A DNA stretch of 17,962 nucleotides from Haloferacaceae archaeon (GTDB lineage: Archaea > Halobacteriota > Halobacteria > Halobacteriales > Haloferacaceae), in the NCBI GenBank assembly GCA_018609965.1, contig JAHENP010000238.1, forward strand, positions 1 to 17,962, given 5' to 3'. A program made the translations under genes and the position numbers. Under the pieces are notes generated by a model. It did not search any database. It had not been told where the DNA came from and saw only the letters and a list, made by a program, of their open reading frames with translations. Shown here in pieces: positions 1 through 6,041 of the stretch (the stretch's first letter is position 1; the number at the start of each line of letters is the position of its first letter).

Positions 1-27
1 ATACCGATTGCTCACCGTCTATCGGGC

Positions 28-189
28 ATGGGACTCGTTGACGACGTTATCGACCTCCTCACTGCCGACCCGTCGCTGACAGTGATCCTCGCCGGGCTGT
101 TGCTGCTCGTGTTCGGCGGGTACTTCTTTCTCCGGCGGCTGCTGGTGGAGTCAGTGCAGAGCTACCAGGAGGGACGGAGTGGGCGATAG
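28..189 (+). CDS. small single-pass membrane protein, 53 aa
   Basis: This reading frame encodes a 53-residue protein starting MGLVDDVIDLL. It has a short acidic N-terminus, one strongly hydrophobic segment at about residues 17-35 (LTVILAGLLLLVFGGYFFL) and a basic, hydrophilic tail (RRLLVESVQSYQEGRSGR). That pattern fits a single transmembrane helix with the positive tail probably in the cytoplasm. I chose the ATG at 28. The frame stays open to the left edge of the window, so a longer protein cannot be strictly excluded. No enzyme motif is visible and I do not assign a function. Small one-helix proteins of this shape are common in haloarchaeal genomes. It converges with the small secreted-protein gene that ends at 241, leaving about 51 bases between the two stops. 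Confidence 0.65.
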   Translation: MGLVDDVIDLLTADPSLTVILAGLLLLVFGGYFFLRRLLVESVQSYQEGRSGR

Positions 190-240
190 TGTGGCGGTCA
201 CGTCTCAACTGCTCACGTCACCACCACAGTCAGTCACCGA

Positions 241-492
241 TCAAATCGGACAGGGAGCAGTACAGCTCCGATCTTCGTCGTCGTCACCGCCGCCCGGCCC
301 TCTGACCGGTTCGTGGTGCATGAACGGCGTCGACACCGACTCACCCAGAGTGTCGGCGGCCGTTGGCTGCATCGTCACCGTCTCGGCGGTGTCGCCGACG
401 CTCGGGGTGTCTCCGACTTGGGCTGCGACAGCGCCCTGCCCTGCGAACAACAGTCCGACTGCGACTGCGAGTGTCACGAGTCCACGTCGCAT
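241..492 (-). CDS. small secreted protein, first of a tandem pair
   Basis: The gene encodes 83 residues with an ATG start at 492. Residues 2-25 form a classical export signal: MRR, then a hydrophobic core (LVTLAVAVGLLFAG), then an AVAAQ-like processing region. The predicted mature part, about 58 residues, is rich in Thr, Ser, Asp and Gly. It contains an HHEPVRGPGGGDDDED stretch and ends in CTAPCPI, which gives two closely spaced cysteines. The signal region closely matches the neighbouring minus-strand gene at 599-814 in both DNA and protein, and an EPV-plus-Gly/Asp tail is shared, so I read them as paralogues. A TATA element at 520-525 sits at the right distance for a leaderless transcript, which supports both the gene and the start. 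Function is unknown; a surface peptide, toxin-like peptide or structural peptide are all possible. Confidence 0.6.
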   Translation of the reverse strand: MRRGLVTLAVAVGLLFAGQGAVAAQVGDTPSVGDTAETVTMQPTAADTLGESVSTPFMHHEPVRGPGGGDDDEDRSCTAPCPI

Positions 493-519
493 ACGTCTCT
501 ACACGTTCTTCTCACCAAG

Positions 520-525
520 TATAAA
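520..525 (-). promoter_or_regulatory. TATA box of the first small secreted-protein gene
   Basis: TTTATA reads on the minus strand inside an AT-rich stretch (about 520-541) in otherwise GC-rich DNA. Its centre lies about 30 bases before the ATG at 492, predicting a leader of only a few bases. Confidence 0.55.
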
Positions 526-598
526 TCTTTATAATCAAATTGTAAGCAGAACTGACTACTCTGATCTGAGAGACGGGCAATACGCGGTTGGTCGCCGG

Positions 599-814
599 CT
601 ACGGGACCAGTTCACCGCCGCCGCCGTCGTCACCGTCGCCGCGGGGCTTGTCACTAACCGGTTCGTCGTTCGTCAGGATGTGGCCGGGGTCGGCGAGCGT
701 CGGTGCCGCACTCGCCCCAAAAGCGGGTGCGTCTGCCGGCTGGACGGCGACACCGCCCTGTCTGGCGACCAGCAGTCCGACTGCGACCACGAGTGTCACG
801 AGTACACGTCTCAC
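599..814 (-). CDS. small secreted protein, second of a tandem pair
   Basis: The gene encodes 71 residues from a GTG start at 814. The N-terminus (RRVLVTLVVAVGLLVARQGGVAVQ) is a signal peptide nearly superimposable on that of the gene at 241-492, and the first roughly 60 nucleotides of the two genes are strikingly alike. The mature part, about 46 residues, is Ala/Asp/Pro-rich, shares the EPV element (NDEPV versus HHEPV), and ends in a GDGDDGGGGELVP tail. Unlike its neighbour it has no cysteine. An AT-rich promoter at 833-842 places the transcription start at or next to the GTG, which supports a leaderless mRNA. The product is probably exported and flexible or disordered. I do not recognise the family. 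Overlapping open frames on the plus strand look like shadows, because neither has a signal peptide or a matching promoter. Confidence 0.6.
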   Translation of the reverse strand: MRRVLVTLVVAVGLLVARQGGVAVQPADAPAFGASAAPTLADPGHILTNDEPVSDKPRGDGDDGGGGELVP

Positions 815-832
815 GTATTGTTAAATTATTTC

Positions 833-842
833 ATATAATAAA
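833..842 (-). promoter_or_regulatory. TATA-like element of the second small secreted-protein gene
   Basis: TTTATTATAT on the minus strand is centred about 24 bases before the GTG at 814, as expected for a leaderless haloarchaeal gene. It lies back-to-back with the plus-strand TATA at 848-855. Confidence 0.5.
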
Positions 843-847
843 ATAAG

Positions 848-855
848 TTTTTATA
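848..855 (+). promoter_or_regulatory. candidate TATA box facing the phosphate permease
   Basis: TTTTTATA reads on the plus strand in the AT-rich divergent region 815-860. Transcription from it would begin near 880 and give a leader of about 75 bases before the ATG at 956, longer than for the other genes here. A closer promoter may have been missed. Confidence 0.4.
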
Positions 856-955
856 GAAAAACCTCGATCAAACACGTACGGATACACTCTACGCAACGGG
901 GGCCGACCGACACGCGAGTAGACACGCACTTGTGCACGCGCCGAGAGTCCGGTGT

Positions 956-2134
956 ATGGTGACCACGGAGACGCTGGGGTTGTTCGTCGTCGCCAGCCTC
1001 GCGTCGTTGTTCATGGCGTGGTCGATCGGGGCCGGCTCGTCCGGCTCGACACCGTTCGCGCCCGCGGTCGGGGCCAACGCGATCAGCGTCTTGCGGGCCG
1101 GGCTGATCGTCGGCGTGTTGGGGTTTCTGGGCGCGGTGCTCCAGGGCGCGAACGTCACAAGCGCGGTCGGGACGGAGCTGATCGGCGGGGTGAGCATCAC
1201 CGCGACGGCGGCCATCGTCGGGCTACTCACCGCCGCCAGCCTCGTCGCGGTCGGGGTGTTCGCGGGCTACCCGATCGCCACCGCCTTTACCGTCACCGGA
1301 GCGGTCGTCGGCGTCGGGCTCGCGTTGGGCGGCGACCCCGCGTGGGCGAAGTACACGGAGATCGTGACGCTGTGGACGCTCGTCCCGTTCGTCGGCGGCG
1401 GGGCGGCGTACGGCACCGCGCGGGTGCTCCGTTCCGACCGGGTGCCCGAGACGACCGCCGTCCCGGTGCTTGGCGCGCTCATCGGCGCGCTCTTAGCGAA
1501 CATCGGGTTCACCCTGTTGGGGCCGGCCGGCGAGCAGGCCTCCGTCGCGGCCGTGCTCGGACCGGGGCTGGGGGTCGGCTTCGGACGGGTGCTCGTCACG
1601 CTCGCGTTTGCCGCGCTCGCCGGCGGGTTGTTGCGGCTCGATCTGGCCCGCGACGAGACTGCCGGCCAACGCCGGTTCCTGCTCGTGTTGGGGGGGTTGG
1701 TCGCCTTCTCCGCGGGCGGCTCACAGGTCGGGTTGGCGATCGGGCCGCTCGTCCCCCTGTTGGGTGACGGGATCGACCTCCCGGTGGTCGCTCTCCTCGT
1801 CGGCGGGGGGGTGGGGTTGTTGGCCGGCTCCTGGACCGGTGCCCCGCGGATGATCAAGGCGTTGGCGCGTGACTACTCCAGTCTCGGCCCACGGCGGTCG
1901 ATCGCGGCGCTGATCCCCTCCTTCGCCATCGCACAGACCGCCGTCGCGTTCGGCATCCCGGTGTCGTTCAACGAGATCGTTGTCTCGGCGATCGTCGGCT
2001 CCGGCTACGCGGCCGGCGGGAGCGGCGTCTCCCGACAGAAGATGGCCTACACCGTGGTGGCGTGGATCGGCTCGCTCGTGCTCGCACTCGGCGGCGGGTA
2101 CGCCGCCTTCACCGCGGTCGACTGGGTCGTCTGA
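956..2134 (+). CDS. PiT-family inorganic phosphate transporter
   Basis: This 392-residue integral membrane protein is almost entirely hydrophobic, with roughly ten predicted helices. It has the duplicated architecture of the PiT/PHO4 family. The first half contains the GAGSSGSTPFAPAVGANAIS signature region followed by LGAVLQGANVTSAVG. The second half repeats this logic with PVSFNEIVVSAIVGSGYAAG near the C-terminus. Members move inorganic phosphate, sometimes as a metal-phosphate complex, using an H+ or Na+ gradient. I start at the ATG at 956 (MVTTETLGLF) because the hydrophobic segment begins directly after it. An upstream GTG at 932 would add a charged MHAPRVRC leader that looks non-coding. 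The gene converges with the CorC-like gene across about 40 bases. Nothing nearby looks like a PhoU regulator, so control by phosphate cannot be inferred from context. Confidence 0.88.
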   Translation: MVTTETLGLFVVASLASLFMAWSIGAGSSGSTPFAPAVGANAISVLRAGLIVGVLGFLGAVLQGANVTSAVGTELIGGVSITATAAIVGLLTAASLVAVGVFAGYPIATAFTVTGAVVGVGLALGGDPAWAKYTEIVTLWTLVPFVGGGAAYGTARVLRSDRVPETTAVPVLGALIGALLANIGFTLLGPAGEQASVAAVLGPGLGVGFGRVLVTLAFAALAGGLLRLDLARDETAGQRRFLLVLGGLVAFSAGGSQVGLAIGPLVPLLGDGIDLPVVALLVGGGVGLLAGSWTGAPRMIKALARDYSSLGPRRSIAALIPSFAIAQTAVAFGIPVSFNEIVVSAIVGSGYAAGGSGVSRQKMAYTVVAWIGSLVLALGGGYAAFTAVDWVV

Positions 2135-2174
2135 GCCGCGAGGCGTCCGGCCCGTGGTCACGGGGGTCGACGAC

Positions 2175-3572
2175 TCAGCTCTCGGCCTCGACACCCGGTT
2201 CCTCGGAGTCGCCGGAGCCACCCGGCAGTCGCTCGGGGTCCGGATCGGCGTCCGTGACAGACACCCGGGCGCGGATGATCCGGGTGTTGTCCACCTGTTC
2301 GATCCGGATGTCGACACCGTTGTAGCTGATCTCCTCGCCCTCCTCGACGAGCCGGCCGGCGCGGTTGAACACGAACCCCGCGAGCGTCTCGAACTCCTCG
2401 CCTTCTGGGAGGTCGATCCCCAGCTGCTCGTTCACCTCGTCGACGTTCACCTCCCCGCGGACGAGCACCGTCTCGTCGTCGACGAACTCGAACGGCTCGT
2501 CTTCGTCACCCTCCAGAATCTCGCCGACGATCTCCTCGGCCATGTCCTCTAGGGTGATCAACCCCTCCGTGGTGCCGAACTCGTCGATCACCACGACCAA
2601 CTGGACGCGTGACTCCTGCATCTCCTCTAAGAGGTCGTCGACGTTCTTCGACTCCGGCACATGGAGGGTGGGTTTGACCACGTCGTCCAACTCCGGGCTC
2701 GCCTCCCCGTAGTAGCGTTTCCGAACCAGATCCCGGATGCTGACGACGCCGATGATGTTGTCGAGTGTGCCCTCGTACACCGGGATACGTTCGTGGTCCG
2801 ACTGGACACACGTCTCGATCGCCTGGTCGACGGTCGCCTCCGTCGACACCGCGTGGACATCCAATCGGGGTGTCATCACCTCCTTCGCGATGGTGTTGTT
2901 GAACCGGAAGATCCGGTCGAGCATCTCCCGTTCCTCCTCGTCGATCACACCCTCCCGTTCGCCGGTCTCGATCATATCCTGGATCTCGTCGCGGGTGACG
3001 TAGGAACTCTCGATCGACGACCGGCCGCCGGTGACCCGGTTGACGATCCGAGTGAGGTAGTCGAAGGTGATGATCAACGGGAACAGGAGATACTCCGACA
3101 GCTTCAGCGGACGGGCGATGCGTCGGGCCCACGACTCAGTGTTCTCGACGGCGTAGCTCTTGGGCGCGGACTCACCGAACAACAACACGAGCGCGGTGAT
3201 CCCGAACGTGGCTGCCAGTATCGCCCGCCCCCGGGTCATGAACTCGGCGAACAACCCTGTCGCGATCGACGACATCGCGATGTTGACGATGTTGTTGCCG
3301 ACGAGAATCGTCACGAGCAGTCGGTGCGGGTCAGACTTCAGGTCACTGACCGCTTCGGCACCGGGCAACCCCTCCTCGACCATCGCCTCGACCCGGTGGC
3401 CGGCCAACGAGAACATCGCAATCTCCGACGACGAGAAGAACGCAGACAGAAGAATCAACAGACCAATCGAGAGCCACCCGCCGACGGTGATCGCCGTGTC
3501 GGCAGTCGGGAGGCTGTCGAAGATTCCAGCCTGGAGGAGACTGGCGGTGGTCGATGTCGGCGACAGGGCCAT
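2175..3572 (-). CDS. CNNM/CBS/CorC-type transporter (HlyC/CorC family)
   Basis: The product is 465 residues and has the full family architecture. A CNNM transmembrane domain spans about residues 31-185, with the SSSE motif (47-50), GNNIVN (92-97) and GESAPKS (133-139). A CBS pair spans about 231-355 (MTPRLDV, then IDEFGTTEGLITLEDMAEEIVG split over its end), followed by a CorC/HlyC C-terminal domain at about 360-440 and a short acidic tail. Bacterial relatives are linked to Mg2+ or Co2+ efflux and eukaryotic CNNMs to Mg2+ transport. The CBS domains probably sense nucleotide or Mg-ATP. Start choice: the ATG at 3572 lies just inside a TATA at 3600-3607, whereas the longer open frame to 3821 would overlap the divergent glutaredoxin gene. 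The older name haemolysin is misleading for this family. Confidence 0.9.
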   Translation of the reverse strand: MALSPTSTTASLLQAGIFDSLPTADTAITVGGWLSIGLLILLSAFFSSSEIAMFSLAGHRVEAMVEEGLPGAEAVSDLKSDPHRLLVTILVGNNIVNIAMSSIATGLFAEFMTRGRAILAATFGITALVLLFGESAPKSYAVENTESWARRIARPLKLSEYLLFPLIITFDYLTRIVNRVTGGRSSIESSYVTRDEIQDMIETGEREGVIDEEEREMLDRIFRFNNTIAKEVMTPRLDVHAVSTEATVDQAIETCVQSDHERIPVYEGTLDNIIGVVSIRDLVRKRYYGEASPELDDVVKPTLHVPESKNVDDLLEEMQESRVQLVVVIDEFGTTEGLITLEDMAEEIVGEILEGDEDEPFEFVDDETVLVRGEVNVDEVNEQLGIDLPEGEEFETLAGFVFNRAGRLVEEGEEISYNGVDIRIEQVDNTRIIRARVSVTDADPDPERLPGGSGDSEEPGVEAES

Positions 3573-3599
3573 ACGAACTATGTGTTCGGTAGCTCTGTG

Positions 3600-3607
3600 C
3601 TTAAGTA
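3600..3607 (-). promoter_or_regulatory. TATA box of the CNNM/CorC gene
   Basis: TACTTAAG on the minus strand is centred about 31 bases before the ATG at 3572, predicting a leader of a few bases. It decides the start in favour of 3572 over upstream in-frame codons. Confidence 0.5.
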
Positions 3608-3701
3608 TTGTCCTCTGCTCGGGTTTGGCGGCGCAGTGGCGACGGGGCCAGCAGTGTGGTCGGGCGAAGGGGTTAGGACCGCAGACACCGTACTCCGTGC
3701 C

Positions 3702-3956
3702 GTGACAGACGACGAGATCACACTGTACCGACTCCAGGCGTGTCCGTTCTGTGAGCGTGTTGTGCGGGTGTTGGACGAACACGACGTTGCCTACGAGTCG
3801 CGGTTCGTCGAGCCGATGCACTCCGACCGCGACGCCGTTGCCCGGCTGACCGGCAAACGCACCGTGCCGGCGATTCGCGACCCGACGACCGGCGTGACGA
3901 TGTCCGAGTCCGCAAACATCGTCGACTACGTCGACGCGACGTACGGAGGTGCGTGA
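3702..3956 (+). CDS. glutaredoxin / GST N-terminal-like protein with CPFC motif
   Basis: This is an 84-residue thioredoxin-fold protein. It starts beta-strand EITLYRLQ, then the redox motif CPFC at residues 14-17, the helix ERVVRVLDEHDV, the cis-proline element TVPAI at 54-58, and a terminal MSESANIVDYV helix of the type that binds glutathione in GST and glutaredoxin N-domains. It probably reduces disulfides or mixed disulfides in the cytoplasm. Haloarchaea use gamma-glutamylcysteine rather than glutathione, so the physiological thiol is likely different (an inference from family knowledge). The start is GTG at 3702; the larger frame upstream is the antisense shadow of the CorC gene. The next gene starts inside its stop codon (GTGA overlap), so the two are co-transcribed and translationally coupled. 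Confidence 0.85.
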   Translation: MTDDEITLYRLQACPFCERVVRVLDEHDVAYESRFVEPMHSDRDAVARLTGKRTVPAIRDPTTGVTMSESANIVDYVDATYGGA

Positions 3957-4465
3957 GCGTGGTCGGGTTCGACGTGGTCGAACTCCCGGCGACGGACCAC
4001 CCGGAGCCGGGGGAGACGGCGCCCGAGTTCACCCGGCCGCTCGTCAACGACGAGTACTGGGCCGACGCCAGCCTCTCGGGGTTGGTCGCCGACGGGCCGG
4101 TCGCGTTGGTGTTTCACCCGATGAACGGCTCGTTTCCCGCGACGTACGCCTGGAACGAGATCCGCGACCGCGAGTGGGGCGAGCGGCTCCAGGTGGTCGG
4201 TGTCTCCGTCTCGACCCCGTACGCACACAAGCAACTGATCGAGGACCGCGGGATGGACTACCGGTTGTTCTCCGACCCCGGCGCGGGGCTGGCGGACGAC
4301 TACGGTGTCGCACACGACCTCGACGGGATGACCGGCGTGACCGAACACCGCCCCGCGGTGTTCCTGATCGACGAGGACCGCACGGTCCGGTACGCGTGGG
4401 TCTCCCGCGAATGGCCGGAGTTTCCCGAATACGACGAGATCGAGACGGCGATCGACGACCTCTGA
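3953..4465 (+). CDS. peroxiredoxin-like (AhpC/TSA-fold) protein lacking all cysteines
   Basis: The product is 170 residues with the recognisable AhpC/TSA redoxin layout: an N-terminal strand and PGETAPEF (the usual G-x-x-A-P-x-F entry), VALVFHP (strand and P-loop), EIRDREW helix, VVGVSVSTPYAHKQLIEDRGMDYRLFSDP, then HRPAVFLIDEDRTVRYAWVS. In active peroxiredoxins the segment after F-x-P carries the peroxidatic Cys (for example SPVCTTE). Here it reads NGSFPATYAWNE, placing Ala63 at that position, and there is no Cys anywhere in the protein. The following Thr and the general fold are kept. It overlaps the upstream CPFC protein by four bases, so a joint role is likely. It may be a regulatory, chaperone or scaffold redoxin rather than a peroxidase. 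The start is GTG at 3953. Confidence 0.85.
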   Translation: MSVVGFDVVELPATDHPEPGETAPEFTRPLVNDEYWADASLSGLVADGPVALVFHPMNGSFPATYAWNEIRDREWGERLQVVGVSVSTPYAHKQLIEDRGMDYRLFSDPGAGLADDYGVAHDLDGMTGVTEHRPAVFLIDEDRTVRYAWVSREWPEFPEYDEIETAIDDL

Positions 4466-4482
4466 GTCTGCCGAGAGCAGAC
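4466..4482 (+). terminator. stem-loop directly after the redoxin stop codon
   Basis: GTCTGC (4466-4471) and GCAGAC (4477-4482) form a perfect 6-bp stem with a 5-base loop, starting at the base after the stop. A T-rich run (TTTTATTAT, 4501-4509) follows 18 bases later and doubles as the next promoter. It is a plausible 3-prime end signal, but archaeal termination usually relies on the T tract alone. Confidence 0.3.
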
Positions 4483-4500
4483 CGTTCGAGGCCTAGCAAA

Positions 4501-4509
4501 TTTTATTAT
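4501..4509 (+). promoter_or_regulatory. TATA box of the M23 peptidase gene
   Basis: TTTTATTAT is centred about 32 bases before the ATG at 4537, predicting initiation near 4531 and a leader of about six bases. An ATG at 4528 is followed at once by a stop, so it is not the start. Confidence 0.5.
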
Positions 4510-4536
4510 CTAGCAGCATAGAATCGTATGTAGAGT

Positions 4537-5277
4537 ATGAAATCTGGCTCGACACGGCGGGGGTTCCTACAGACGGCGGCCGTGGCGGCCGTCGGCGCGG
4601 GGGCGGCCGGGACGGCGGCGGCGGCGGGCTACGACTACCTCGACCCGGTGTTCACCACCTCGGATCTGAGCGTTCGCGAGGGGCCGGGGACAGGGTACGC
4701 TCGGAAGGCGGTCGCAGACGAGCGCACCGGCGGCCGGGTGTACCAGGGGCCGGAGTCTGCGGACGGCTACGACTGGTGGAAGGTGAACGTCTCGGGCGAC
4801 AGCGACAACGGGCCGGTGACGGGGTGGGTCGCTGGTGACTGGCTGACCGCGGCCGACTTCGCGTGTCCGATGACCGGCACCGTCACGGACACCTACTGGG
4901 CGTGTCGGCCGTTGGGGGGGTGTTCCCGTTACCACCGCGCCGTCGACATCGCGGGTGGCGGCGGCACGCCGGTGACCGCAGCGGCGGGCGGCACCGCAGA
5001 ACACCGCTACGACGACGGGGGGTACGGCAACTGGCTGTTGATCTACCACGGCAACGGCTGGAAGACCGGCTACGGCCACCTCTCGTCGTTCGCGGTCGCG
5101 GACGGCGCGACCGTCCAACGAGGGGACACGGTCGCCTACGAGGGGTCGACCGGCTCCGGATCGGGGCCACACCTCGACTTCCAGGTGTGGGACCCCAACT
5201 GGTCGAAACAACGGAGCTACTACGACGACGGGGAGTCCGTCGTCGAGGGAACGGGCGTCCCGCGAGACTTCTTCTGA
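4537..5277 (+). CDS. Tat-exported SH3b + M23 family metallopeptidase
   Basis: The gene encodes 246 residues. A twin-arginine signal opens the protein (STRRGFLQ, Arg7-Arg8, then an Ala/Gly-rich core to about residue 30), so it is exported folded. An SH3b domain follows at about 40-104 (LSVREGPGTGYARK through GWVAGDW), a fold often used for wall or peptide binding. An M23/LytM domain occupies about 106-235 with HRAVDIAG (His133, Asp137), GYGHL (His181) and GPHLDFQVW (His212). The usual HxH motif is HLD here, so Asp214 stands where the second His zinc ligand normally is. Bacterial M23 enzymes cut peptidoglycan cross-bridges. Haloarchaea have no murein, so the substrate may be surface glycoprotein, a released toxin target in bacteria, or another Gly-rich peptide. 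It has its own promoter and no obvious partner gene. Confidence 0.85.
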   Translation: MKSGSTRRGFLQTAAVAAVGAGAAGTAAAAGYDYLDPVFTTSDLSVREGPGTGYARKAVADERTGGRVYQGPESADGYDWWKVNVSGDSDNGPVTGWVAGDWLTAADFACPMTGTVTDTYWACRPLGGCSRYHRAVDIAGGGGTPVTAAAGGTAEHRYDDGGYGNWLLIYHGNGWKTGYGHLSSFAVADGATVQRGDTVAYEGSTGSGSGPHLDFQVWDPNWSKQRSYYDDGESVVEGTGVPRDFF

Positions 5278-5359
5278 GTGAGGCGGTTGCTCGGGCTGGT
5301 CGTCGCGGTCCGTGCGGGCGACGCGTCACACACTTGCCCGCGGGCGGTCGACGGAGAGT

Positions 5360-5947
5360 GTGAGTGACACACTTGACCGGGCCGCGGCCGCCGTCCGCGA
5401 CGGCGACGCGGTCGTCTACCCGACGGAGACGGTGTACGGGCTGGGTGCAGACGCGACGGACGCCGCCGCGGTCGAACGGGTGTTCGAACTGAAACGTCGG
5501 GACCGCTCGAAGCCGTTGTCGGCGGCGTTTCCCGACACGGAGACGGCGCTGGCGACCGTCGACGCCGGCGAGCGCGCGACGGCGTTCGCCGAGGCGTTTC
5601 TCCCCGGTCCGGTGACAGTGGTCGTCCCCCGCGGCCCGGCGTTCCCAGACGTGCTCACGGCCGGGCGGGAACGCGTCGGGATTCGCGTTCCCGACGACGA
5701 GACCGCCCGCGAACTGGCCGCACGCGCCGACTGTCCGGTGACGGCGACGAGCGCGAACCGGTCGGGCACCGGGAGCGTCCGTAGCCCGAGCGCACTCGAC
5801 CCGGACCTGCAGAAGGGGGTCGCGGCCGTCGTCGACAGGGGTGAGACACCTGGCGGCGAGAGCACCGTCGTCGACCCGGAGCGGGGTGAGGTGTTACGAG
5901 CTGGGGCGCGCGCAAACGACGTGCGTGACTGGCTGGAGGACACCTGA
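5360..5947 (+). CDS. tsaC: L-threonylcarbamoyladenylate synthase (YrdC/Sua5 domain)
   Basis: This is a 195-residue single-domain YrdC protein. Recognisable family elements are VVYPTETVYGLGADA (residues 18-32), the nucleotide and bicarbonate-binding KRRDRSKPLS (45-54), LPGPVTVVVP (81-90), VGIRVPD (106-112) and CPVTATSANRSG (125-136). The enzyme makes threonylcarbamoyl-AMP from threonine, bicarbonate and ATP. The KEOPS complex then transfers the group to A37 of ANN-decoding tRNAs (t6A). The protein has no Sua5 C-terminal domain, so the short TsaC-like form is the better description. I start at GTG 5360 (SDTLDRAAAAV follows), matching the usual distance to the first strand. A GTG at 5312 would add a basic, unlikely extension. 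The upstream gap of 82 bases after the M23 gene contains only a weak TATA-like ACACTTG. Confidence 0.9.
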   Translation: MSDTLDRAAAAVRDGDAVVYPTETVYGLGADATDAAAVERVFELKRRDRSKPLSAAFPDTETALATVDAGERATAFAEAFLPGPVTVVVPRGPAFPDVLTAGRERVGIRVPDDETARELAARADCPVTATSANRSGTGSVRSPSALDPDLQKGVAAVVDRGETPGGESTVVDPERGEVLRAGARANDVRDWLEDT

Positions 5948-5973
5948 ACTGCCGTCGCAACGAAGTTTCCAGT

Positions 5974-5993
5974 ACTGTTCACTAACGGACAGT
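5974..5993. promoter_or_regulatory. imperfect inverted repeat upstream of the haem peroxidase gene
   Basis: ACTGTTC (5974-5980) and GGACAGT (5987-5993) are inverted with six of seven positions complementary and a 6-base spacer. The site is 16 bases upstream of the likely TATA element of the peroxidase gene, a typical operator or activator position. It could equally be part of the 3-prime end of the preceding gene. Confidence 0.25.
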
Positions 5994-6008
5994 GCAACAG
6001 ACAACTAG

Positions 6009-6015
6009 TTTGAAG
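6009..6015 (+). promoter_or_regulatory. TATA-like element of the haem peroxidase gene
   Basis: TTTGAAG is centred about 30 bases before the ATG at 6042. It directly follows the 8-bp palindrome AACTAGTT, with which it shares TT. The match to a TATA box is modest. Confidence 0.35.
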
Positions 6016-6041
6016 TCACAACGAGTCGCACGCACATCCGA

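Noticed and set aside
179..838. Long plus-strand open frame across the two small secreted-protein genes
   Set aside because: It is antisense to both and Ser/Thr/Arg-rich. It has no promoter or conserved motif, while the minus-strand genes have signal peptides and TATA boxes.
2661..3701. Long N-terminal extension of the glutaredoxin-like protein
   Set aside because: The extension is the exact antisense shadow of the CNNM/CorC gene and contains no domain. The GTG at 3702 gives a normal-sized thioredoxin-fold protein.
5278..5367. A 29-codon open frame starting directly after the M23 stop codon
   Set aside because: It overlaps the start of the YrdC gene, has no recognisable domain and is short enough to occur by chance in GC-rich DNA.
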